NCBI RefSeq assembly: GCF_001659605.2
Contig: NC_035164.2
Span: 24,152,665 to 24,216,664 of the forward strand
Direction: 5' to 3'
Length of the DNA stretch: 64,000 nt
Source: Manihot esculenta
Taxonomy: Eukaryota; Streptophyta; Magnoliopsida; Malpighiales; Euphorbiaceae
The notes beneath the pieces were generated by a model. It made no database searches, was not told where the DNA came from, and was given only the letters and a program-made list of their open reading frames with translations. Made by a program: the position numbers and the translations under genes. Position 1 is the first letter of the stretch. Every line of letters starts with the position of its first letter. Below are positions 48,893 to 61,312 of this stretch, piece after piece.

Positions 48893-49858
48893 TGTTGGGA
48901 AATCTAGAGATTATTGCAACTCAAATTGCATAGCGGAAAAATAAAATCTCTTTGATTTCCTTTCCCAGAATTCAAGTGCTTCGTTTATTTCAAAGGAAGG
49001 ATATGAGACTAACCTGTTAATCTCATCGAGAAGATACAATGCCAGACTGATGGTGCTGCTTTTTCAAACGAACACCCTCAATGGTATCCACACGAACGCC
49101 TTCTATCCTTCTAAAGTGCTAGCTCTCTCAAGGTTGGATAGATTATGTGCTCCACAATCTGCAACTGTTAGACAGAATTTCAAAAATGTTTCTTCACTCC
49201 TAAATTTGTAGGAGTATTTATATGTTTCAGTCTTTTGTTTTCCCACAACTCTTTTCCCAAAAGAGTTGTGTTCAAAACCCACTATCATAATCTCGCAGAT
49301 ACTCAAATATCTTATGTGATAGAATCCTTTATCTATAACAGTTACAGATAGATTGCAGATCTTTTAAATATTATTATCTTATAATAATAAATAATTAATA
49401 ATAATAACACTTTATTATTATTAATTAATATTAATAATAATAACACTTTATTATTATTAATTATATTAATGGGCTTTAGGTCATTAATATGTCATAGCAC
49501 ATCAACAACATTCTTTTGTGTGTGACCCAATAGGCTCATATTAACTGACAATAAGCCCAATCCCATAAGGCCCGTAAGTCATAAGTGGCCTCTAGCAAGA
49601 CATTATGACTATCCAACTAATATGAGGATTAATAGTCCAATAAAGCTTAACAAATAGAACATATATTAATCCCTTTGTCACATGATATCTAGTTTGAATA
49701 TAAGTCTTGGTCAATGTCAAACTTATAATGTTCAAACTTATGATTTCTCGATCTCTAAGTAGACTGATAAATTCAAATAATATTGATCACACTATCAATT
49801 CATTTAAGCACGGCCATGCATTTCTCAGTCTCACTTATCGAAGGGCCCATAAGATATT
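48893..49858 (-). repeat. Ty1/copia 5' LTR, 3' portion
   Basis: It starts TGTTGGGAAATC on the plus strand. In copia sense it starts from the G insertion site (ATATT, 49854-49858) with CTTATGGGCCCTTCGATAAG and GAATGCATGGC nearby, typical of copia LTRs. It ends CCCAACA next to the primer-binding site. Confidence 0.8.
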
Positions 49859-52249
49859 TGTAACGACCCCAAAATGGACCGTCACCGGCGCTAGGATTCA
49901 GGTCGGCTTAAGGCCGCCAGAACACGTAGCAAGCCTGCTATACTCTCTGTGTACCTGTAGAACTCATACATGATCATACATTTTCTGTGAAAAATAAAAA
50001 CTCTTTTCTCTGTACCAAGGCTTAACCTGTGCATGCACTATCTCTGTACTCTGTACTCTGTACTCTGTACTCTGTACTCTGTACTCTGTACTCTGTACCC
50101 CTGACTAGAGCTTGCTCTAGATGGGTTATCTCATACCTGTTAAGCCTGGTTTTTCACATACAGTAAAACATATATAAATATCCAGATCATGTACAAAACA
50201 TACATCACTAAGTCAAGCACATTTCTAACTTTATACACAACTATTACAGCTCTTTAAGATTACATGTCCACTCTAAGCTACTACAAATCTCTTTACTCTT
50301 TCTGTACTCTGCTGGACTGTCCCTCTACACTGTACACTGAACCTGCAAAACTGGGGTTAAGGGAGTGGGATGAGCTCTATAGCCTAGTGAGTATTCTGTA
50401 CTCTGCTGGACTATCCCTGTACACTGTACACTGAACCTGCAAAACTGGGGTTAAGGGAGTGGGATGAGCTCTATAGCCCAGTGAGTAGAACAGTAAAACA
50501 TCTCAGTAAAACATGATCTCATGGAATGCGTCATAACACAGACAAACCACATCAAGAGTAAACCTGTCACCACATAGTCCCAGTAACTCTGTGCCAGGGC
50601 GTAGAATCGAGCACCTGGTCTTCCTGTCATATATGTATATGTGTATATAACACCTTTGTACTTACCATTGCCAGGGCGTAGTCAAAGGCTCCTGGACTTT
50701 ACTATATACCTGCCAGGGCGTAGTCAAAGGCTCCTGGTCTTTACTATACCTGCCAGAGCGTAGTCAAAGGCTCCTGGACTTCCTGTCTGAGACTATTGGA
50801 TCATTCAGCATTTACCCACATCAACAACTAACTATGCAATGCAACATATTCGTGGATACTAATGCAATCACCCTACTGCATAATCATGATGCATGAGATA
50901 TGCTAAAACAGTCCATTGTGCAAGTTAAACAAAGTTAAGTTTAGTTCCACTCACCTCTGGCTATCTGGACTGACTGACTCTGCAGGCTCTGTAACCTCTA
51001 GAGCAGAACTCACTGCTGCTCTCTCTGGTTCCTCTGGTCTATACCTATACAGATGGACTCAAATGAGGGACCAAACTAGCTTATGAATAACTCTATTAAA
51101 CTCCCCAAGAATCCCCTTAAACTCACTCAACTAGCCATGCAAAGCATGCAAAAGAAGGCTGGACAGAACACTTTCGGCGGCAGGTTCGGCGGCCAAAAGT
51201 CCTCTCCAGAGACGAAACTCAAGCACCTTCGGCGGCCGAACTTCCACTTTTGGCTGCCGAACCCTTTCAGGGGCAAGTTTCGGGGGCCAAAAGGCACTCC
51301 AGAGATGAAAGTCTCTACCCTTCAGCGGCACCTTCGGTGGCCGAACTTCCCTCCAGAGCCGAAAGTCCAAAAGCTCGGGGGCAAGCTTAGGCAGCCGAAG
51401 CCACCTCCTCTCTCCTCCTCAGGGGTTCGGCGGCCGAATGTACCTTCGGCTGCCGAACCTGAGTTCATCAGCAGGGCAGAAACTTGCCCTGCCTCTCACC
51501 AAATGCACAAAACCCTCTCCAACTCAAACACCTCACTTCCTCCACTTGCATACACTCATGTATATGCTCAAAGGGGTCAAAAACTAGCTAACAACCCCAA
51601 ACACACAACACAAACAACACAAAAACAAGCTGTACACATAAATCATCAAAAACTCTCAAATAACCCTATTCATGCAACTCTCTCCATCAAACCCCATAAA
51701 ACCTTCAGAAAACATAAAAACAAGCTCAGGATCTTCACTTACCTCGTGAAAACAAGTAGATGAAGGATCCTAACGTGGAGTTTTGGAGCAACTTGCCTTC
51801 AAACTCTCCAAACTTCAAAACTTTGAGTGTTTAGCTTAAAACCTTCAAATAATCATGAAAACTAATAAAATCTTTGCATGATTTAATGAAAACATGAAAG
51901 AAAACTCACAAAGGACAGGGTTTCACCTCAGAAGACAAAAGAAACGGTGCTCTGACCGCTTCAACCGACTGAGGGCCATTTATAGGTGGCTGGCCAGACC
52001 ACCTTCGGCGGCCACACGTGAAACCGAAAGCCATGCATGTTCGGCGGCCGAACCTCAACTTCGGCGGCCGAACCTGGCTTTTCTGCCTTGGTTCATTTCA
52101 CTCAAAAACTCATTTCCTTATGCATAACACTTAATGAACATATCACAAACATTATAGAAAACATCACTCTATCCCTTCTAGAGACTTTCGACATCCCGGA
52201 CTCCACCGGAAAGTAGAATTCCGATGCCGGACTCCAGCCGGGTATTACA
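49859..52249 (-). repeat. Solo LTR G, Tekay type (2391 bp)
   Basis: It runs TGTAACGACCCC to GGGTATTACA and is flanked by the exact duplication ATATT (49854-49858 and 52250-52254). It lies in the copia 5' LTR. It is longest because of a 94-bp tandem duplication (50301-50394 and 50395-50488) and an expanded CTGTACT microsatellite (about 50043-50098). Hairpin cassettes are at 50590-50780. A variant TATA (element-sense TATAAATGG) is near 51970. GGCGGCC clusters lie at 51170-51460 and 52000-52070. Confidence 0.95.
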
Positions 52250-52432
52250 ATATTTCTCTCAGAGAGAGGGACAAATCCTATCTTGATTGTTCAATATCCT
52301 CTATATAATTTCTATTATGCTCAATCATAACCTTTATGATTGTCCGATTAAAGACAATGTTTGGTTATGTCAAAACATAACAGTCCTTATGTTGGAAACT
52401 ATGACAATCTCAAGTCAAAGGATTAAGACATA
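52250..52432 (-). repeat. Ty1/copia 5' LTR, middle fragment
   Basis: It lies between solo LTR G's right target copy and A's right target copy (ACATA, 52428-52432; TATGT reversed). In copia sense it reads TTGACTTGAGATTGTCATAG, and AATATTTCTC-like sequence joins the next fragment. It continues 14281-14553 once A and the inversion are removed. Confidence 0.78.
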
Positions 52433-54344
52433 TGTAATACCCAGCTAGACCCCAGCATCGGAATTCCTACCTTCCGGCGGAATCTCTGTTGGAATTTAGA
52501 ATTTCTCGGATGTCGGAGCCTTCTAGAGGGGTAAAATAAGGGTTTTGTAAAAAATTTTATATGGTTTTATGGTTTTAATGAAGAAAGAAAATTGAGTTTT
52601 GAAAGAAAATGTTTTGGAGGAGAAACCCAGGTTCGGCCGTTGAACCTCATGTTCGGCCGCCGAACATGGTGGAGTTGCGGAGGCACTTTTGGCCTCCGAA
52701 AGTGGTCTGGCCAGCCACCTATAAAAGGCCCCCTGTCTAAAAATGGGCGAGTTTTCTCTCTCCATTTCCGAGCAAGGTGAGTCTCCGCCACCCCCTTGTT
52801 GATCTTGTGTTTCCTCCTCAAATCCTTCAAGATTTTTATGAGTTTTTACCATGTTTTGAATATTTTAAGCTAAGATCAATGTTTTGAAACTTGGAGACCC
52901 CAGGAGCTCATTCCTCCATATCTTCAAGTTTGGGATCGCATCTCCTCTCGATCTTCAAGAGGTAAGTGTAGATCCTCATCTTCTCTTATGTTTTTAAGTA
53001 AGTTTTATGAAGGGTTAAGGGGTTTTGATGCATGTTTAGAGTAGATGTAAAATGTTAGGGTTTATGTACCCTTTATGCTTAATATGATGCTATGTTGATG
53101 TTTGTTGGGTTTAGGCTAGTTTTATGCCCCTATATGCTTGAATAAGTGTTTATGCATGTTTTAGAATAGTTGAATGCATGTTGTTAGGTTTTTGGATGGC
53201 TGAATGCATGAGGCGGAATCGGGTTTTGCCATTCTGGAGAACCCAGGTTCGGCTGCCGAAGCCATGTTTGGCCGCCGAACCTACCTGGGGAGGCAGCCTT
53301 TGGCCGCCTAAACTGCCCCCAAAAGTAAGGACTTTCGACTCTAGAGGGGAGTTTCGTCCGCCGAACCTGCCCTCGAAGGTTGGTGACTTTCAGCTCTGGA
53401 AGGACTTTCGGCCGCCGAACCCTGCCCCTGAAAGTGCCTAACTTTCGGCTCTAGAGGGAACTTTGGCCGCCGAACCTGCCACCAAACCTGCCACTAAAAG
53501 TCCCCTGTCCAGCCTTTCTTTGCCTGTTTTCAATGCATGTTTTGTGATGTTTTAGGGGGTTTTTGGGGAGATGTTTAGAGTCATGTTAGAGTATGTTTAG
53601 TCCCTCATTTGAGTCCACCTGTGTAGGATCGGACCCGAGGAACCGAGGAGGACAGCAGTGTTAGCTGTTTTAGAGTCAGCCAGAGGTGAGTAGAACTGAA
53701 CTATGTTTTAAAGTAAATGAAATTTTTAGCATGTTCATGCATCAGGAATGCCATGATATGTACTAGGTTGTTTTGCATTAGAATTCACGAATATGATGCA
53801 TTGCATAATATGATGTTGATGTGGATGGATGTTGGATGACCCACTAGCCCTCGATATGATATGTTATGATACAGTATGGAAGTCCAGTGAGGCCCATTCT
53901 ATGCCCCTGGCACGATGTGAGAGAAAGACCAGTGAGGCCCATTCTACGCCCCTGGCACATTGGATATGTTATGTTATATCATGTTAAGAGAAAGTCCAAT
54001 GAGGCCCATTCTACGCCCCTGGCACAATTGGACTATGTAGAAGGTTATTGGTGACAAGTCCATCCGTGATGTGAATTGTTTGTGATGTGATGCATTTCAT
54101 GATGGCATATGTTTATAAACTGTTTTATGGTTCTGCTCACTGGGCTTTAGTAGCTCACCCCTTTCCCCTAACCCCCAGGTTGCAGGGCCAGAGATAGCTC
54201 AGGAAGTCACCAAGGGTAAAGGTTATGTATATGTAATAGATTACTAGTAGACATGTAATGATATGTAAAATAATGTAATGTAATGTAAGGTATAATACAG
54301 TGATGTAATGAGGATTAGTATTGTGCTTGGCCCTAATGTATGGT
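52433..54344 (+). repeat. Element A 5' LTR, part 1 (inverted half)
   Basis: It starts TGTAATACCCAGC and matches A's 3' LTR (reverse of 34145-35958), including a TATA box CCTATAAAAGG at 52728-52738 and hairpin cassettes at 53870-54030. It ends in ATGGT (54340-54344), the target copy of E1. Without E1 and one target copy the whole LTR is 2192 bp. Confidence 0.94.
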
Positions 54345-56194
54345 TGACTCGCGGTTGTCGAAGCCGGTTAAAAATAACCTTTCTGGTTATCAACAATTTA
54401 CAACTGTAGATAGTGGTGAAAGGATCGAATCCACAGGGAATTGAGGACTTACCTATTTTCCTTATCAAGACCAATAAAATAAACTGAAACAAAAATAAAC
54501 TGAAAAAGAAGAAAACTGAAAATGAGATAAACTGAAACGAGATAAAACTGAAAACGAGATAAACTGAAAGCGGAATAAAAATAAATTGCAGTAAAAGTAA
54601 AATGGGGGGTTTGAGATTGATTTGATTAAAAAACTACTGAAAGCAATTAAAATAAGCGAATAATAAAATAAAAGAGAAATAAATAATAAGAAAGCTCTAG
54701 TTGAAGAATTGGATGCACTTCAATTGTTAGGATTGATCATTGACACTCAATTTCTTTTGATTGATTCAATAGATTAGTTATGGAGACGGAAGACGCTTCT
54801 CACCACCATGTCTCTCCTTATGATTAAACCAATTAGGGAACGTCCTCTAATTAATTACTAATTAACAAATTGCCAAGGAATGTCCTTGGGCTTTAGGCAT
54901 CAAAAAAATGTTAATTGCATGAAGAAAGAGAGAGATCCAATCCTAACTACTTAAACGCATGAGATGTTGCTAGATCATACAATTTCCTTGGTTTTTACAC
55001 CAAGTGTTCTTATGTTTGAATAATCCAAGCAATTACGGACTTAAATCACCCAAACTAACATATTATTACCTTGCAATCAAGAATCAATTGGCCATATTGA
55101 TCAAAACAACAAAGCAACAATGAAATTAAGCATGAGATTGTATGAATATTGAATAACAAGAGATAAACAATGTTTGATCAATTCTCCCAATCCATAAAAC
55201 AACTAAAGTATCACCTAATCTTCAACTAGAATAAAAGGTTTCAGCCTCTCATGGCTGAAACAAAACCAAAAATAAAAGAAAAGAAGAAAGGTAGAAGAAG
55301 AGATGTGAATCCCGTAGGTGTCTCCAAGGTGGTGTAAAAGCTGTGTGGAGGCTCCTTATGTGTCTTTTTATAGTTGAAAGTGCTGCCCTAGGTCATACTT
55401 GCTTCCTAATTAGTGAAGAAGCTGCCCAAAGTACTGAAAAGGAAAGAATCGCGTTGCAAATTCTCTGGAAGGAAGGAGGGGCGCGGATCAGGCTTCAGAA
55501 GAGGAAGGATGCGCACGGATTGCAGAAGAGGAAGTGGAGCGCAGTCATTGAATGCAGAAGGAAAAGTGAATCTGTCCAGTCTTTCCTTTTTAGGTGGAGC
55601 CTTCGTTTGAATTTTGAATGTTGAACGTAGAAGAGGCAAGTGGGTCGTCATGAGATCTTGCTGCCTAAATAGGAAGATATGACTGCTGCAGTGTGTGCAT
55701 ATCTTTGAATAAGGAAAGAAAGATCTGTGATTTGAATTTCAAATAATCTTCTGACTGAGCTTTCCTTATTTGCTTTTGCTTCTGCACTTCCCTTATTTGA
55801 GGACTTTCCTTTTCTAAAAACTTTCCTTATTTAACACTTTCCATAATTGGCTTCACCTTCTGAATAAGGAAAGAAGAATCTGCAATTTGAATTTCAAAGA
55901 ATCTGTTGATTACGCTTTCCTTTTCTGGCACTTTTCTTATCAGAAAACCTTCCTTATTTAGCACTTTTCATATTTGAAAACTTTCCTTTTTTAGCACTTT
56001 TCATATTTGAAAACTTTTCTTTTTTGGCACTTTCCATATTTGGCACTTTTTGGCAGTTTTAAGAGCAGTTTCTCCAGATTGTCTCTTTACACCTAATATC
56101 TGCAAAATATGATTAAAACCACAAAATTAGGTAGAAAAGGTGTAAATAAACATCAATAAGATCATGATAATATGGACTAAAATATGCTCTATCA
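54345..56194 (-). repeat. Solo LTR E1, Athila type (1850 bp)
   Basis: It runs TGACTCGCGG to CTCTATCA on the plus strand, with the exact duplication ATGGT (54340-54344 and 56195-56199) and no internal region. It interrupts A's 5' LTR within CTAATGTATGGTAAATCCC; the uninterrupted sequence is present at 14862-14892. It serves as the reference for joining the halves of E2. Confidence 0.93.
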
Positions 56195-56479
56195 ATGGTA
56201 AATCCCTTTTTGTACATGATCTTATGTTAATGTTTTAATGATGTTATATGTTGAACCAAGCTTGATGTATGTAATGTTAACCCAATATGAATAAAGTTAT
56301 GGTGCATGCACATGTCAAGCTTGGTATATGAAAAGTTTAAAGTTTTTATGGAAATGTATGATCATGTATGGGATTTTATCAGATGTACAAGATGTATAGT
56401 AGGCTTGCTACGGATCCCGGCGACCTTAAGTCGATCTGGATCCTAGCGCCGATAGCGGTCCGGTTTCTGGGTCGTTACA
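56195..56479 (+). repeat. Element A 5' LTR, part 2
   Basis: It resumes with the second ATGGT copy and ends GGGTCGTTACA at 56479. It matches the reverse of 14554-14875. Confidence 0.94.
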
Positions 56480-56482
56480 GAG

Positions 56483-56495
56483 TGGTATCAGAGCC
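56483..56495 (+). promoter_or_regulatory. Primer-binding site of element A
   Basis: TGGTATCAGAGCC three bases after the LTR end; initiator tRNA-Met type. It proves that 52433-56479 is a 5' LTR and that A's gag reads rightwards here, whereas its pol reads leftwards at 36-41 kb. Confidence 0.9.
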
Positions 56496-56738
56496 CTGGG
56501 TTCATATGGTCGGACCTAGAGTGTGTCGGGCTCATAGATGTTATAGAAGGGCAAGCACAATGGGAAAAATCATGTGCACTAGGATAGGATGTAGAGTCCT
56601 GTCTTGATGATGATGTGTAATGCCATGACTATATGCATGTGCATTAATGATATCCTATGTGTGATGCGAGTTCATGTGTTTCCACATGAACCATATGATG
56701 TTAATGTTATGTGTTTTATGTCATTTTTCAGAAGCAGG

Positions 56739-58489
56739 ATGAGAGGCTCACGTCGATCCGCTAGATTGACAGGAGCTCCACCAGAAAATGAGGGCATGGA
56801 TGCCCGTCTCCCTGCTTTGCCAAGGGCTATTTCTTGTAGATCAAGTAGAGAGGGTACGTCAAGGGACCCTAAAAGGTCTTTTGACGTAAGCAGGAGGGGA
56901 ACAGTCCAGGGTGGTACGTCAGCTGATGTGAGGGTTCAGAGGAGGATGAACAGAGAAGAGATGGTAGCTTGGGCATGAGCATGTCAGAAGAGGGCATGGG
57001 AGAGTGGCAAGGAGGTGCTCAGGCCTCGGGGTTTGGTTATCCACCCCAATATCAACCCTTTCCATAGGGCCCAGGGTATCCGATGGGGGGTACATCGGAT
57101 TACTCCAGCTTTAACCCATATCCCTCTTACATGCCTTACCCTCCTTTTTACCCACCATATCCCCAGTACCCTATGTATCCACCCTCACCCTTCTATCCAA
57201 ATACAGCAAACCCTAACCCAGGGAATGCTGCACCTCCTCCACCACCAGTAAAACCTATGGTCCCTGATATCCAAACACCTAAACCTAGCTCATCTGTGGG
57301 GAGCAAGGTAAAGATGACGGATTACCTGAAGCTGGATGCTCCCAAGTTCAAAACAGGTGATGATCCGTTTGAGTACCTCAAAACGGTAAAAATGATAACA
57401 GATGAGTTAGGGGCAAATGATAGTAGAGCCATTCAGATGGCAGGGTTCACACTGAAATGCAAGAAGGCACGAGAATGGTTCAAAAACTATATGGACCCGA
57501 GGTTGGAGAGCTTATCCTGGGAGGACTTTGCAAATGAGTTTGCTGGATGGGTGTTTCCAGACAGTTCCAGAGAGCTGAAAGTTGTTGAGTTTGAGCAGCT
57601 AAGGCAGACAGAGGATGTGAGTGTCGACGAGTATACCGACAGGTTTTTGGAGTTGCTGCAGTATGTGGGTCAGGCATATGACACAGATCAGAAGAAAGCT
57701 AGGAGGTATACCATGAAACATCACCCTAAGTATTCCTCCCTGATCCTTGCAGCAGAGAGGGAGAGTTTTCACACCATTGTGGATGCAGCACGGAAGATAG
57801 AGGCTAGTGCCATCATAGAGGGGTCAGTTAAGCAAACAGTGGCACAGTCTTCGGGTTTCATGACCCCAGGCAGGGGAAAGTTAGATCCCTCTTCTCTGAG
57901 TGCAGCAGCTTCAGGCAGTAAAAAGTGGGACAAAGGCCTCAGAAAGCCCAAGAAGAATAAGTTCTGGAACAGGTTAAAGTCAGGTCTGGGTTTTGGTGGT
58001 GGCTTAAGCTCAGGTTCAGATGGTTCAGAATGCTTGAGATGTGGTAAGCCACACAAGAGAGTATGTCGGTTTGGGACGACAGCCTGCTTCAGGTGTGGGC
58101 AGGAGGGACACATGGCACGGGAGTGTCCTAGAGCAGCTTTTATGGCACCGTCCCAGCAGACGGCTTCAGGTAGTGTGGCTCAGCCAGTAGCTCCAGCCAT
58201 GACTCAGGGCAGTGGCAGAGGCAGAGGGAAAGGGGCAACCTCTTCTTCAGCAGGTTCCCGGGGTGAAGGTCCATCAGCTCCAGCTCGGATCTTCACTATG
58301 ACACAGCAGGAGGCAAACACGTTAAACACCGTGGTGTTAGGTAATCTCATCATTGGTTGTTCAGATGTGTATGCTTTAATGGACCCTGGTGCTTCTCATT
58401 CTTTTGTTGCTCCGAGAGCCGTAGAGAGGTTGGGTTTGATAGTCTCTGGGTTAGAGTGTCCCCTCTGGGTCAGTGGACCCAAGTGTGAT
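56739..58489 (+). pseudogene. Element A gag and protease N-terminus, cut by E2
   Basis: It starts [20 protein letters not shown] frameshift at about 56940-56970 moves the frame to SLGMSMSEEGMGE. A TAG at 57065-57067 precedes GPGYPMGGTSDY, after which a long frame holds the gag domain ([15 protein letters not shown]), the CCHC knuckle [24 protein letters not shown] and protease DPGASHSFV. It stops at VSGPKCD with the GTGAT target site of E2 (58485-58489). The next codons of the family, DPSVAES, are at 41584 on the other strand. A non-functional gag. Confidence 0.92.
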
Positions 58490-58964
58490 TGATAGAACAC
58501 ATTTTAGTCCATTTTATCTTGATATTATTGATGATTATTTACATGATTTCTGCTTAATTTAGTGCTCTTTACATTATTTTGCAGAAAATAGTGTAAAAGG
58601 ACATTTTGGAGAAAATCCCCCTAAAACTGCCTTAATTGGAGCAAAGGAGTGCAAGCCTGCCAAATTGAATTCAAGTGAAGCTAAATAAGGAAAGTTCTAA
58701 ATAAGGAAAGTGGCAAAGAAGGAAAGAACATTCAGCCAAAGCAATTTGAAATTCAAATTTCAAATCTCCAAGTAGCCTCTTCCTTATTCAAGAAGCCAAG
58801 TCTCAAGTTGCCATATATGAAGAGCCAAATAAGGAAAGTATTTTGAAATTCAAATCTTCAAGATTCCTATTCAAATTTTGAATTTCAAAATCCAGCTTAT
58901 TAAGGAAGCCAAATCCAAATATCACATGCTTGCCACCACATGCCTTGCACATTCAAAATTCAAA
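58490..58964 (+). repeat. Solo LTR E2 (Athila type), 5' portion, cut by inversion breakpoint
   Basis: It starts TGATAGAACACATTTTAGTCC, matching the reverse of E1's right end, and continues through the same low-complexity GAAATTCAAA repeats. It ends at ATTCAAA (58964), followed at once by F's RT. Added to 41585-42828 it makes about 1.72 kb, comparable to E1. Confidence 0.88.
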
Positions 58965-61232
58965 TTGAGAGAGCATGGTTTGTATGCCAAGTTCTCTAAG
59001 TGTGAGTTTTGGTTGAGGAGCATTTCCTTCTTGGGACACGTGGTATCAGCAGAGAGGATTGAGGTAGACCCCAAGAAGATAGAGGCTGTAGCTAACTGGC
59101 CCAGACCCACTACAGTGACTGAGATTAAAAGCTTTTTGGGACTGGCAGGTTACTACAGGAGGTTCGTTCAGGACTTCTCGAAGATAGCTGCTCCTATGAC
59201 CAAACTGACTCAGAAGAACCAGAAGTTTGTCTGGTCAGACCAGTGTGAAGAGAGCTTTGAGGAGCTCAAGAGGAGATTGACATCAGCACCAGTGTTAGCT
59301 CTGCCTGTTAGTAACGAGGATTTCACAGTGTTCTGTGATGCATCTCGAGTGGGATTGGGCTGTGTTTTGATGCAGAGTGATAGGGTGATTGCTTATGCTT
59401 CTAGACAGTTGAAGAAGCACGAGTTGAATTACCCCACCCATGACCTAGAGATGGCAGCAGTTATCTTTGCACTCAAGATGTGGAGGCATTACCTTTACGG
59501 GGTTAAATGCGAGATCTTCACTGATCACAAGAGTTTACAGTACATCTTGAGTCAGAGAGAGCTGAATTTGAGGCAGAAAAGATGGGTGGAATTGCTCAGT
59601 GATTATGATTGTAAGATCCAGTATCATCCGGGTAAGGCGAATGTTGTGGCAGACGCCCTAAGCCGGAAGTCACTAGGCAGTTTATCCCATATAGCAGCAG
59701 AGCGGAGACCAGTAGTGATGGAGCTGTACAAGTTCATCGAGGAGGGGTTACAGCTAGAATTGTTTGGTACAGGTGCATTGATAGCACAGATGAGAGTGAC
59801 ACCTGTGTTTCTGGAGCAGATAGCTCAGAAATAGCATAAGGACCCAGAGTTGATGAAAATTGCCAGGACTGTTCAGTCAGGCAACAGTGCGGAGTTCAGA
59901 TTTGACAGCAAAGGGATCCTTCGCTATGGGAGTCGACTTTGTGTACCAGATAGTAGCAGTCTGAAGGAAGACATTATGAGGGAAGCTCATAATGCGAGGT
60001 ATAGTGTTCACCCAGGAGCCACCAAAATGTATCAGGATCTGAAGAGGGTATATTGGTGGCCAGCCATGAAGAAAGAAGTGGCGCAGTTCGTGACAGCCTG
60101 TGAGGTTTGTCAGAGGGTGAAATTAGAACATCAGAAGTCGGCTGGAATGCTTAACCCACTGCCGATTCCAGAGTGGAAATGGGAGAACATAGCTATGGAT
60201 TTTGTAGTGGGCTTACCAGCAGCGTCCAACAGGATAGACTCCATATGGGTGATTGTGGACAGACTCATGAAATCTGCTCATTTCATTCCAGTGAGGAGTA
60301 ACTATTCTGTGGATAAGTTAGCACAGGTATATCTGGATGAGATAGTGAGATTACATGGAGTTCTAGTGTCAATAGTCTCAGACAGAGGACCTCAGTTCAC
60401 CTCCAGATTTTGGCGAAGTCTGCAGTGTGCGATGGGCACAAGGTTAGATTTTAGCACTGCTTTCCATCCGCAGACTGATGGACAGTCAGAGAGGACCATC
60501 CAGACCATAGAGGATATGCTCAGAATGTGTGTGTTAGACTTTGGCGGTTCTTGGAGGTAGCATCTACCTCTGGTGGAGTTTGCCTACAATAACAGTCATC
60601 ATGCTAGCATTGGGATGGCTCCTTATGAAGCGTTGTATGGGAGGAAGTGTAGATCACCTGTTTGCTGGGAAGAGGTTGGAGAGAAAGCTCTTGCAGGGCC
60701 AGAGTTGGTAGAGATTACCAGTAGAACAGTGCCTATGATCAAAGAGAGGATCAGAACAGCTCAGAGTAGACAGAAAAGCTACGTAGACGTACGCAGGAAG
60801 CAGATAGAGTTTCAGGAGGGTAGTATGGTATTGCTAAAGGTGTCTCCAATGAAAGGAGTGGTTCATTTTGGCAGAAAGGGTAAGTTAGCTCCACGATACA
60901 TTGGACCCTTTGAGATCGTACAGAGGATCGGGAATGTGTCGTATAAGCTGGATTTACTTGTTTCTATGGAGAGAATTCACCCGGTATTCCATGTTTCTAT
61001 GCTATGACAGTGTGTGTCAAATCCGGGTCAGGTTATTAGTGAGCCTGATGTGGAGATTCTTAGAGATCTCACCTATGTAGAGCAGCCAGTACGGATTCTG
61101 GACACGCAGATCAGGCAGCTAAGGAACAAGGAGATTCCAATGGTGAAAGTTCTGTGGAACTACCATAATCTAGAACAGTGCACCTGGGAGACGCGGGAGT
61201 CTATGCTTCAGCAATATCCATATCTGTTTTGA
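58965..61232 (+). pseudogene. Element F RT C-terminus, RNase H, integrase and chromodomain (3' part)
   Basis: The product starts [18 protein letters not shown] and includes RNase H ([19 protein letters not shown]), integrase [10 protein letters not shown] and [45 protein letters not shown] and the chromodomain VKVLWNYHNLEQCTWE. Three in-frame stops break it: TAG 59832-59834 (Gln in relatives), TAG 60558-60560 (Gln) and TGA 61005-61007 (Arg). The natural stop is 61230-61232. It continues the minus-strand half that ends LRIVLQT at 42829. Confidence 0.93.
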
Positions 61233-61275
61233 GGTTCATTTTCCTCCTTTTTATGTGTTTATTTGTTTGTTTGAG

Positions 61276-61312
61276 GAACATTCGAGGACGAATGTTCTTA
61301 AGGGGGGGAGAT
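61276..61312 (+). promoter_or_regulatory. Polypurine tract and upstream hairpin of element F
   Basis: GAACATTCG/CGAATGTTC with loop AGGA (61276-61297) is followed by TTAAGGGGGGGAGAT touching the 3' LTR. Confidence 0.84.

Larger units (their letters stand above)
42829..58965. other. Inverted segment of about 16.1 kb
   Basis: Three elements are split at the two ends of this segment, with their halves on opposite strands: E2 (41585-42828 and 58490-58964), F (42829-47753 and 58965-63516) and A (14554-41584 and 52433-58489). Reversing the segment rejoins all three in one orientation. It also pairs the target-site duplications TATGT (14549-14553 with 52428-52432 reversed), AGTTA (47754-47758 reversed with 63517-63521) and GTGAT (58485-58489 with 41580-41584 reversed). 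It also puts the copia LTR, primer-binding site, leader and gag in one 5'-to-3' order. Either a real inversion or an assembly inversion would give this picture; the base-level junctions favour a real one. Confidence 0.9.
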
